Of a stretch of DNA of 64,000 bases, positions 26,663 through 34,294 are shown piece after piece. A model generated the notes under the pieces. That model was not told where the DNA came from. It saw only the letters and a list, made by a program, of their open reading frames with translations, and did not search any database. A program made the position numbers and the translations under genes. The DNA lies in the NCBI RefSeq assembly GCF_965216415.1, contig NZ_CBDCFU010000002.1; one strand, 5' to 3'. The DNA comes from Marivita sp003149565 (GTDB lineage: Bacteria; Pseudomonadota; Alphaproteobacteria; Rhodobacterales; Rhodobacteraceae). How positions within the stretch are numbered: the first letter of the stretch is position 1; each line of letters opens with the position of its first letter.

Positions 26663-27364
26663 GTGGTGACCAACCTAAAGAAATTCACTCTCTTGCATGA
26701 CTTAAACATGCCGATCCGCGACGCATTGCGCGGCGTTGTGACATTCGCAGACGCGACCGAAGACATGCTCGAGCCAGCATCAAGGTTGCTTCCTGAACCG
26801 CTGCGCAGCCGCTTTCACACCGCCATGCAAGCGTTTGAAGAAGCTGGCAAGCGCCTCATCCATGCACCAATTGACATGGACCGGATCAACGCTGCAGCAC
26901 AATTTGCATGTGGCGCCTCATCGGACAAGTCAGCAACCTCTGCGGCGGCCAGTGTGATCGTTTTCGCTTGGGAGCATCTGACCCAGTCACGCGTGGATCA
27001 TCGGCATTTGATAAGCGAGACCATCGTCGCCGACCGGCTGTCGCGGTTGAGATCGACAGAGAGCGATGACGGTTTTTCCTTTGCTGCCGCCCTGTTCCTC
27101 GACCTACGCAAATCCTCAGCCATCGGTGTGATGCCCGGAGTGACGCGCGGCATAACCAAGGATGAAGAAATTGAAGTCGACTTGGCACTTGCCGCCATAG
27201 CGGTTTGGCTTGCCTCAAAAAGAGCGGACACGCTTGAGGAAGAGGAAAAGCTGTTGGACCTGTCGATGGCCTTGGTGCGCGCGCTACAGCCGGAAGCGGC
27301 GAACGTTTTACAAAGCCATGCTGCGTTCACGCATTTTCTTGATGAAACGTCATCCCATCTTTAG
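26663..27364 (+). CDS. Unknown protein, first gene of a two-gene unit
   Basis: 233 residues from a GTG at 26663, 8 bases after a GGAGG; a GTG at 26654 overlaps that site. Not recognised. Helix-rich, soluble, no signal or membrane segment, with two acidic stretches (DATEDMLEPAS and DTLEEEEKLLDL). It has the smooth composition of a real gene but is less GC-rich than its neighbours. It is followed by a second unknown gene after 11 bases. Upstream (26524-26584) GCAAGTGA occurs twice in direct orientation with TCACTT between them, a possible operator. Confidence 0.65.
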   Translation: MVTNLKKFTLLHDLNMPIRDALRGVVTFADATEDMLEPASRLLPEPLRSRFHTAMQAFEEAGKRLIHAPIDMDRINAAAQFACGASSDKSATSAAASVIVFAWEHLTQSRVDHRHLISETIVADRLSRLRSTESDDGFSFAAALFLDLRKSSAIGVMPGVTRGITKDEEIEVDLALAAIAVWLASKRADTLEEEEKLLDLSMALVRALQPEAANVLQSHAAFTHFLDETSSHL

Positions 27365-27375
27365 GACCAGAGGCC

Positions 27376-27993
27376 ATGCACACGCATGATTTGACCGGAA
27401 CCGACCAACCGCTGCGCAAATCCGCGCAGCGCCTCAGGTGGTTCGTAGATGCGTTCGATCAGCAAATCCGAAACACGGAAGCTCAGACAGGGAACGAGTT
27501 CTCGGTCGACCGCGGTGCTTTGGCGCAAGTATTTGCGGACTGGTTGAAAGCGTTCGAAGCACAAAAACCCACGCGCGATGATGATAAACCCGCCTATGTC
27601 GGATTTGCAGCGGGTCTCATGCTTCGTACGTTGATCAAGCACAAACCGGTCGCATTGGTGAAGCAACCTGAAAACGCAGACCAGTCAAATCCGGCATACT
27701 TCTGGCCGGAGGGATACCTTTACGTCGCATTCTGCCTGAATGTACGGGGCTTGGTTCTGGAAACAGATTTCCACGCCGCACAACAGCCCAGTGATCAGCT
27801 TTCGGACAAAAGGACATGGTGGAGTTTCCGCGAAAACGTGCAGCAGGACCCATCCCTTGCAATTGCGTTTCTTGACCTCTTTGCTGGTGACGAACCTGAA
27901 TGGACGATGCCCGAATTATTCAGAACCGGCCGCGTGGCCCGCATTGCAGAAAGGTTTTACGCCAAGGAGGTGGCCTCGTCGGAAGAGCCGTAA
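27376..27993 (+). CDS. Unknown protein, second gene of a two-gene unit
   Basis: 205 residues, preceded by AGAGG. Not recognised. The N-terminal half is helical (LRKSAQRLRWFVDAFDQQI, then FADWLKAFEAQ). The middle is rich in aromatics (AYFWPEGYLYVAFCLN, about 115-130), and a Trp-rich patch TWWSFRENV follows. No known nuclease, kinase or toxin motif is visible. It starts 11 bases after the previous gene, so the pair is very likely one transcript and may act together. No gene I can support follows for about 1.5 kb. Confidence 0.65.
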   Translation: MHTHDLTGTDQPLRKSAQRLRWFVDAFDQQIRNTEAQTGNEFSVDRGALAQVFADWLKAFEAQKPTRDDDKPAYVGFAAGLMLRTLIKHKPVALVKQPENADQSNPAYFWPEGYLYVAFCLNVRGLVLETDFHAAQQPSDQLSDKRTWWSFRENVQQDPSLAIAFLDLFAGDEPEWTMPELFRTGRVARIAERFYAKEVASSEEP

Positions 27994-29468
27994 CAAAATC
28001 TGGTGGTAGTGCGCACCTACACTGCACATACTCTTGCCCAGCGGTTATCGGCAGAGCGCTAGACACGTCATCTTGGATTGCATGTTATAGAACATTTTTC
28101 AGAACGATCTTGGTCGATCTCTGGTAAGCGGCATAAAAAACAGCTCTTGATGAGGTGATCGACGTGCATTGCGGACAAACGGCAAGTCTGCCCCGTAGAA
28201 TTTTTTATATCACTGTTTGATCAGCGTTGCGGCCAAACTTAGAGCACCGAGTTTGAGAGACCATCCTTTCCCAAGCTATCAAAACATTTGGCGCCGCTGA
28301 GAGGATGTCCCGTGCTGCGTCCTATTCTTCGTCCGTGTCTCGACCTGGACGCTTTCCAGGGTTTCTTGCGGGGTTTGGTTCGCGGTTCAGACACAAATTC
28401 GGTACAGACACGCTTCCTGCATCAGCAAAACAAGGCCAACCGGTGCCATGTATCCACGGTCAATAGGAGCATTTTGTTATACGATTTGTACTACGGTCCA
28501 CGGAAAAAGGCCTTTCGTGGTCGAAGACAGGATATTCTAGTCAAGGTGCCGTGAATGGGATGCACCGCAGGCCCTCTCGGAGAGTCGTACAGGGCCAATC
28601 AAGCCGTCCTAGTGGGTTGCACCTGAACAGCCCTGATGCCTCTGTTGAAGTCTGTCAGGACTCCTCTGCGGCTAGGCAACCGAGCTCTACGGGACCTATA
28701 AGGTTGCGCATTTAGCCTGGGTGGGATTGGGCGATCTGCAATGCATTTCCAGCCTCTACCGTGGACGCGGACAGCGCGATCTTATTCTGCTGGGGTCGAA
28801 ACGTACCTGGAGCAAGAAGACGGCTCTCTTTGAGTTATAAGGGATACCTTTAAGAGCGTTCTAGCTCACGGGCATGGCACGGAGGGCGAGGGCCGGCCGG
28901 GGAGTGTGCAGTTACCGTATACAAGGTCGATCCAAAATCCGTGTCTTGCCAAGCCAACCTATATGAGGTGTCAGGCCACTCCTGGGGTAAATTTGCAGGG
29001 ACTCCATGCTTGGCGCCCAGGAAACTGGACCCGACGACACTAGGAAACCGCGTGGGGGGGTCAGGAAGAACATGCGAATCCGGTCTTCATTGACTGGTGG
29101 CCAAAATCCGGCTGTGGTTACAGATCGCTATAAGAATACTTTAAGCAAACTGTCACGGTGAGGGCTTCCTACTGGGGTTCATACCAGTCGATTTGGAGTT
29201 CATATATCTCCGCCAACAAGAGCTGTTTGACCTGCCCCTCGATTTGTAGACGCTTTGCTTGGTAGCTTTGGAACAAGGAAGAGATGTCTATGACATCAGG
29301 GCGTTCGGTTTAAGGATGAGTTCATGCAGGTCGCTGTGGCGCACTTCATTGCCGCCAAGCAAAACTGTCAGATCTCGGCCACGAGCCCGGCCCGAACGTT
29401 TTGATTTGTACATTCGGTGGCCCGGCGGCTACCGTAAAATTTGCCACAAATTTAAAGGGCGTTTCGCC
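27994..29468. other. 1.5-kb stretch without a supportable gene
   Basis: Lower in GC than the flanks and broken by stops in all frames. The longest open frame (28288-28554, plus) has no recognisable domain, no ribosome site and unlikely composition. I recognise no transposase, integrase or RNA gene in it. It contains an imperfect copy of the tRNA-Arg 3' end (28288-28306). It looks like decayed or foreign sequence, but an unannotated RNA cannot be excluded. Confidence 0.6.
28288..28306. repeat. Imperfect copy of the 3' end of tRNA-Arg (possible old attachment site)
   Basis: Seventeen of 19 bases match 30002-30020, the 3' terminus of the tRNA-Arg gene, in the same orientation. Integrases often duplicate exactly this part of a tRNA. 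No integrase gene is visible between the two copies, so the element, if it was one, is decayed. Confidence 0.4.
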
Positions 29469-29762
29469 ATGCCAGCATTACTTATCGTCAATGAGACAAT
29501 CACCGAGGCCGAATTGTTTGAGGAATATAAGCGCGCAGTTGTTCCGACATTAGAAAAGTTCGGCGGCCGTTTCCTTGTGCGAGGCGCAGCTCTGGAAATA
29601 CTGGAGAATAGCGGCACATGGTCTCCCGATCGACTGGTGATCGTCGAGTTTCCGGACATGTCAGCGCTCAAGGCTTGGTATGACAGTCCCGAGTATAAAA
29701 CGGCGCGCGAAATCCGCTTGAAATCAGCTACAAGCACTCTGGTAGCCGTGGAAACAGGCTAA
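29469..29762 (+). CDS. DUF1330 family protein
   Basis: 97 residues, a dimeric alpha/beta-barrel-like fold. Family features seen: early acidic helix (AELFEEYKRAVVPTLEKFGG, about 12-31), the strand FLVRGAALEILE, VIVEFPDMSALKAWYDSPEY (about 60-79), and a final helix with ARE-RLKSATS. The start at 29469 is chosen because the domain begins there and AAAGGG lies 9-14 bases upstream. A frame extended to 29259 lacks coding character. The function of the family is not settled; related small barrels include monooxygenase-like enzymes. It stands alone between the gene-poor stretch and tRNA-Arg. Confidence 0.88.
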   Translation: MPALLIVNETITEAELFEEYKRAVVPTLEKFGGRFLVRGAALEILENSGTWSPDRLVIVEFPDMSALKAWYDSPEYKTAREIRLKSATSTLVAVETG

Positions 29763-30002
29763 ATTTCGCCCTAACGCCAATTGACAGATTGGACCCGAAA
29801 AGTTGCCGCTCGGACAAACGTGCGAGCACGTGCGACGCACGATAAGCTGTTCTCGACATCGGTCGAAACCGTGCAGCAGGTCTATCGGCCTCTAAGCCAG
29901 GATTGGCAGAAGAGTGTAGTGGACGCCATGAAGCGGAAGCGTTGATTCCGGCCCATATCAGGAGCACTGAGAAAACCAAAGATGGCTAAGCCATTGAAAA
30001 AT

Positions 30003-30079
<77 letters not shown>

Positions 30080-30165
30080 CTGTGGTCTCTATACGCAGAA
30101 GGATTTGGGGGCGCAAATGCAAATCTTGCTTTGCGCCCCGGTTTCTTGTGGCGGTCGTGACCGGT

Positions 30166-30209
30166 GCAGGATGCGTGGACGCATCCTGCGTTTCGGTCGA
30201 CCGAAACGC
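30166..30209 (-). repeat. Twin-hairpin element, copy 1 (3' of glcB)
   Basis: Two perfect stem-loops in tandem. GTTTCGGT/ACCGAAAC (30207-30190) and GGATGCGT/ACGCATCC (30186-30169), each with a 2-base loop giving a GTNNAC core, are separated by 3 bases. It starts 8 bases after the glcB stop. There is no U-tract. A second copy with identical geometry is at 62658-62697. Confidence 0.7.
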
Positions 30210-30215
30210 CTGACC

Positions 30216-32366
30216 TCAGCTTGCGGCTTTCAGTTCGAGACGGCGCTGGTGCAGGACCGGCTCAGTATAGCCCGAGGGCTGCACGCGGCCGTCAAAGACC
30301 AGATCGCATGCGGCTTTGAAGGCAATCGTGTCAAAGCCGGGTGCCATCGGCGTGTAAGCCGGGTCGCCGGCGTTCTGCGCGTCCACAACGCCGGCCATCC
30401 GCTGCAGGATCTCCATCACCTCGTCTGTCGACACGACGTCATGGTGCAGCCAGTTGGCGATATGCTGCGCGCTGATGCGGCAGGTGGCGCGGTCTTCCAT
30501 CAGGCCCACGTTGTTGATGTCCGGCACCTTGGAACAACCGACACCCTGATCGACCCAGCGCACGACGTAACCGAGGATGCCCTGCGCGTTGTTTTCGACC
30601 TCGCGGGTGATCTGGTCTTTCGACCATTTCTGGAACGCTGCCAGCGGGATATCGAGGATCGTGTCCACATGCGCGCGGCGACCGCCCTTGCGCAGCTTCT
30701 CCTGCACGGCAAACACATCGACCTTGTGATAATGCAGCGCGTGCAGCGTGGCGGCCGTGGGCGACGGCACCCAGGCGCAGTTGGCGCCCGATTTCGGGTG
30801 TTCGATCTTTTGCTCCAGCATCGCCGCCATCATGTCGGGCATAGCCCACATGCCTTTGCCGATCTGCGCACGGCCAGAGAGTCCGCATTCGAGCCCGATA
30901 TCCACGTTACGGTTCTCGTAGCCACCGATCCAGGCCTTGCGCTTGATGAAGTCCTTGCGGCTGAAGGGGCCCGCCTCCATCGAGGTGTGAATCTCGTCAC
31001 CGGTGCGGTCGAGGAAGCCTGTGTTGATGAAAGCAACCCTGTGCTTGGCAGCACGGATGCACTGCTTGAGGTTGACGCTCGTGCGGCGCTCCTCGTCCAT
31101 GATGCCCAGCTTAACGGTGTGTTGCGGCAGGCCCAGCGCCTTTTCGACAAAGGTGAAAGTCTCGTCTGCAAAAGCCACCTCGTCCGGCCCATGCATCTTG
31201 GGCTTCACCACATAGACCGAGCCGTGATGCGAATTGCGCAGGCCCGAGGTCTTGTCCAGATCGTGCTTGGCGATCAGCGCGGTGATCATCGCGTCCATCA
31301 GGCCTTCGAAAATCTCGGACCCGTCCTTGAGCAGAATCGCCGGATTCGTCATGAGGTGGCCCACATTGCGCACCAGCATCAGCGCACGACCCTTGATCGT
31401 CACCTCATCTTTGCCGTTCGGCGCGGTGTAGACCAGATCGGGGTTGAGCGCGCGGGTGACGGTCTGACCGCCCTTTTCGAACGTGTCGGCCAGATCGCCC
31501 TTCATCAGGCCCAGCCAGTTGCCATAGGCCAGCGTCTTGTCCTCCGCATCGACGCAGGCGACAGAGTCTTCGCAATCCATGATCGCGGACACGGCGCTTT
31601 CGAGGCGCACATCTGCCAGGCCGGCCTGATCGCGGCTGCCAATGAAATGCGTGCGGTCAAAGACCAGTTCGACATGCAGTCCGTTGTTGCGCAGGAGCAC
31701 AGCGTCAGGGGCTTTCGGGTGGCCTTTATAGCCGATGAACTTCTCCGGCTGCGCCAACGGCATGTCATCGATCAGCAGCGCGCCGTCATGGACATAGTAG
31801 CGCCGGGCGTCGGCATGGCTGCCACCATCGATGGGAAACGCTTCGTCCAGGAAGACGCGCGCACGCGCGACAACGCGGGCGCCACGGCCCTTGTCGTACC
31901 CGCCCTTGGGCGCGGGCGTGCCCATCGCGTCGGTGCCGTAGAACCCGTCATAGAGGCTGCCCCAGCGGGCATTTGCGGCGTTCAGTGCGTAGCGCGCATT
32001 TGTGATCGGCACGACAAGCTGCGGACCGGGAACCGATGCGATCTCGGGATCGGTGTTGGCGGTTTCAATTTCGAAATCATCGCCTTCGTCCAGCAGATAG
32101 CCGATCTCGGACAGAAACGCCTTATAGGCCTCATGATCATGCGGCTGATTGCGGTGGCGAATGTGCCATTCGTCGATCTGGGTCTGCAAATCTTTGCGGG
32201 TTTCGAGCAGCGCCGCGTTCTTCGGTCCGAACTCATGCGCAAGGGTCGACAATGCCTCCCAGAAGGCATCGGCCTCAACGCCGGTGCCGGGCAGCGCCTG
32301 CCCTTCGATGAAGTCAAAAAGCGTCTGGTCGATCTGCAATCCGTGGCGGTCAATGCGCGTGCCCAT
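30216..32366 (-). CDS. glcB: Malate synthase G
   Basis: Condenses glyoxylate and acetyl-CoA to malate. 716 residues, the usual G-isoform length of about 720. Blocks seen: AVSAIMDCEDSVACVDAEDK (about 262-281) and NLKQCIRAAKHRVAFINTGF (about 440-459), both typical of the G form. The C-terminal domain carries the catalytic aspartate region and ends with RRLELKAAS. The order of domains is as in E. coli GlcB. The promoter region holds a 9-bp palindrome (32431-32453), a possible regulator site. Allows growth on two-carbon compounds, including acetyl-CoA released by pathways such as the one proposed at 14-26 kb. Confidence 0.96.
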   Translation of the reverse strand: MGTRIDRHGLQIDQTLFDFIEGQALPGTGVEADAFWEALSTLAHEFGPKNAALLETRKDLQTQIDEWHIRHRNQPHDHEAYKAFLSEIGYLLDEGDDFEIETANTDPEIASVPGPQLVVPITNARYALNAANARWGSLYDGFYGTDAMGTPAPKGGYDKGRGARVVARARVFLDEAFPIDGGSHADARRYYVHDGALLIDDMPLAQPEKFIGYKGHPKAPDAVLLRNNGLHVELVFDRTHFIGSRDQAGLADVRLESAVSAIMDCEDSVACVDAEDKTLAYGNWLGLMKGDLADTFEKGGQTVTRALNPDLVYTAPNGKDEVTIKGRALMLVRNVGHLMTNPAILLKDGSEIFEGLMDAMITALIAKHDLDKTSGLRNSHHGSVYVVKPKMHGPDEVAFADETFTFVEKALGLPQHTVKLGIMDEERRTSVNLKQCIRAAKHRVAFINTGFLDRTGDEIHTSMEAGPFSRKDFIKRKAWIGGYENRNVDIGLECGLSGRAQIGKGMWAMPDMMAAMLEQKIEHPKSGANCAWVPSPTAATLHALHYHKVDVFAVQEKLRKGGRRAHVDTILDIPLAAFQKWSKDQITREVENNAQGILGYVVRWVDQGVGCSKVPDINNVGLMEDRATCRISAQHIANWLHHDVVSTDEVMEILQRMAGVVDAQNAGDPAYTPMAPGFDTIAFKAACDLVFDGRVQPSGYTEPVLHQRRLELKAAS

Positions 32367-32430
32367 GTCCGTCTCCCTCGCTGTATACGGCGGTACTCAA
32401 TTAGAAAGAAAGTTTCCGATCCGCAACAGG

Positions 32431-32453
32431 TTTGGTCAGGTTATCTGACCAAA
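32431..32453. promoter_or_regulatory. Palindrome upstream of glcB, operator candidate
   Basis: TTTGGTCAG (32431-32439) and CTGACCAAA (32445-32453) form a perfect 9-bp inverted repeat with a 5-base centre, 65-87 bases before the glcB start. It is not followed by Us in the glcB direction, so a protein-binding site is more likely than a terminator for the upstream photolyase operon. Confidence 0.5.
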
Positions 32454-32511
32454 AAGGGTGCATTCGGGAATTTTTGATAATTCGCAAACCGCGTTTGGCG
32501 ATCCCTGGCAC

Positions 32512-32661
32512 TCACGCTTTGCCCTTTGTCTTGCGACACCGGTCCGAGCAGTATTTCACCTCTTCCCAGACCTTTTCCCACTTCTTTCGCCACGTAAAAG
32601 GCAGCCCGCAGCTGGCGCAGGTCTTGGTCGGCAGGTTGGATTTCTTGCGTTGTTTGGGCAC
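32512..32661 (-). CDS. DUF2256 small zinc-finger-like protein
   Basis: 49 residues from a GTG at 32661. Lys/Arg-rich start (PKQRKKSNLPTK), then CASC, a tryptophan-rich middle (TWRKKWEKVWEEV) and CSDRC: a CxxC...CxxxC layout that would bind one zinc. This family is typically encoded beside cryptochrome/photolyase genes. Here its GTG overlaps the photolyase TAG by one base, so it should be translated by coupling. The reading ends with RCRKTKGKA. Role unknown; possibly an accessory of the photolyase. Confidence 0.85.
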   Translation of the reverse strand: MPKQRKKSNLPTKTCASCGLPFTWRKKWEKVWEEVKYCSDRCRKTKGKA

Positions 32662-34178
32662 TACAGGTCCAGTTTCAGTTGTGCATCATCGGGTTTCGGC
32701 CGACGCGACTTGCGTGGGGCGCGGTCATTGACGAAATGCCCGGCGCTGTCCTTGCGACTGGCATGTTTGTGGATCACGCGCTGGGTTTCCAACTGGTCGA
32801 CACTGCGCCGCATGGTGAAAATGCGCTCACGCGCCGTGCGGGCAGCGTCGGCCACGTCAATGATCGGCGCCGGGTAAGTCTTCCCCAGCAGGCGCCCTGC
32901 CCCCTCCCATGTCCAGGGTGTTTGCAGGTGTTTGTCCGGCACATCGGCCAGTTCCGGCAACCAGCGTCGGGTAAACGCGCCCGTCGGGTCCTGTTCAGTG
33001 CCCTGCTTGATCGGGTTGTAGATGCGCGGCGTGTTGATCCCCGTGGTGCCCGATTGCATCTGCATCTGGGACCAATGAATGCCCGGTTCATAGTCTGTGA
33101 ACATCCGCGCCAGATGCGGCCCGGTGCTGCGCCAGTCGAGCCAGAGGTGATAGCTCGCTACGCTCACCACCATCGCTCGCATCCGGAAGTTGAGCCAACC
33201 GGTGGCGCGCAATGACCGCATGCAGGCGTCAAGGAACGGCAGACCGGTTTCGCCATTTTCCCATGCGCTCAGGCGGCTTTGATCTGGTTCAAGCGGGCGC
33301 ATCCCTTCGTAGGCACGATGCAGGCAGCGATGTTCAAGGGCGGGTTCATCCTCCAACTTCTGCATGAAGTGATCGCGCCATGCGAGGCGGGACTGGAACG
33401 ATTTGAGGCTGCCCGCCCAGCCATTGCGCGGCACGCCCTTGACCTCGCGTTGCCGGGCGGCTGTCGCCTGCACGACCTCGCGGATCGTGATCGTGCCCAG
33501 CGCCAGATGCGGGCTGAGGCGCGAACAGGCGGTGGCACCTTCGAGCGGTGAAGACATGTCTTTGCGATAGGTGTGCCCGCGCTCGGTCAGGAACCCGCCA
33601 AGCAGGGACAGAGCGTGGTCGCGCCCGCCCGGTTGCCGGTCCGGACAGGGATCGGGCGCGCAGAGCGTCGGGATCGGGTCCGACGGCAGGTCGCAAGGCG
33701 GCAACGCCTTTGGAGAATCCTTCTGCGCTTGCGTCATAAAGGCGTTGCGTCGCCCGGCCCAACCATCACGCCCGTACAAACGACGCACGACACCTGATTG
33801 CGGCAGTTCGGTCCAGCGGATTCCGTATCCACGCGCCCATTCGGCCACGCGCTTGTCCCGGGTATAGGTCCAGGCGTTGCCGGTTTCTTCGTGGCTGACC
33901 AGACGCTCGAATTTTACCGTTTGGTATAATTCCTGTAATACCGTCACCGCGTCGCCTACGCGGATCACCAGATTGCTACCCAGCCCCTGCAGCGCAGTTT
34001 GCAAATCGGAGAGGCTCTCCTGCAAAAAGGCACATTGACGACCCGAGGTGTCGGGCAGCGCCCAATACTCCGGCTCCACGACGTAGAGCGGTACAACGTC
34101 GACATCCCGCGCAGCCAATGCCAGCGCCGGGTGGTCATAGATGCGTAGGTCGCGTTTGAACCAAAGAACGGTTGTCAT
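32661..34178 (-). CDS. Cryptochrome / deoxyribodipyrimidine photolyase family protein
   Basis: 505 residues. N-terminal photolyase domain with WFKRDLRIYDHPAL (about 6-19), which in the family may bind an antenna pigment. The C-terminal FAD-binding domain includes RLSPHLALGTITIREV (about 225), the central helix GWLNFRMRAMVVSVASY (about 340) and the DYEPGIHWSQMQMQSGTTG segment (about 370). It would repair UV-induced cyclobutane dimers using blue light, or act as a light sensor. The WSQMQMQSG segment differs from class I CPD photolyases of E. coli, so the subgroup is uncertain. Operon with DUF2256 is typical. Confidence 0.9.
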   Translation of the reverse strand: MTTVLWFKRDLRIYDHPALALAARDVDVVPLYVVEPEYWALPDTSGRQCAFLQESLSDLQTALQGLGSNLVIRVGDAVTVLQELYQTVKFERLVSHEETGNAWTYTRDKRVAEWARGYGIRWTELPQSGVVRRLYGRDGWAGRRNAFMTQAQKDSPKALPPCDLPSDPIPTLCAPDPCPDRQPGGRDHALSLLGGFLTERGHTYRKDMSSPLEGATACSRLSPHLALGTITIREVVQATAARQREVKGVPRNGWAGSLKSFQSRLAWRDHFMQKLEDEPALEHRCLHRAYEGMRPLEPDQSRLSAWENGETGLPFLDACMRSLRATGWLNFRMRAMVVSVASYHLWLDWRSTGPHLARMFTDYEPGIHWSQMQMQSGTTGINTPRIYNPIKQGTEQDPTGAFTRRWLPELADVPDKHLQTPWTWEGAGRLLGKTYPAPIIDVADAARTARERIFTMRRSVDQLETQRVIHKHASRKDSAGHFVNDRAPRKSRRPKPDDAQLKLDL

Positions 34179-34294
34179 GCGTGCTGATCTAGTTAGACCG
34201 CGACGCGTGACCAGTCATGGAACCCGTTTCCCTTCTTCCAAAACGCGGCTTAGGTATTACCTCAACCCGCATTGACACAGTTCCGGAGCATCCG

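Noticed and set aside
28288..28554. 88-codon open frame on the plus strand
   Set aside because: It starts in the tRNA-like repeat, has no ribosome site, no family match and unlikely composition.
30105..32477. 790-codon open frame opposite glcB
   Set aside because: Antisense shadow of malate synthase G, His/Arg-rich, no ribosome site.
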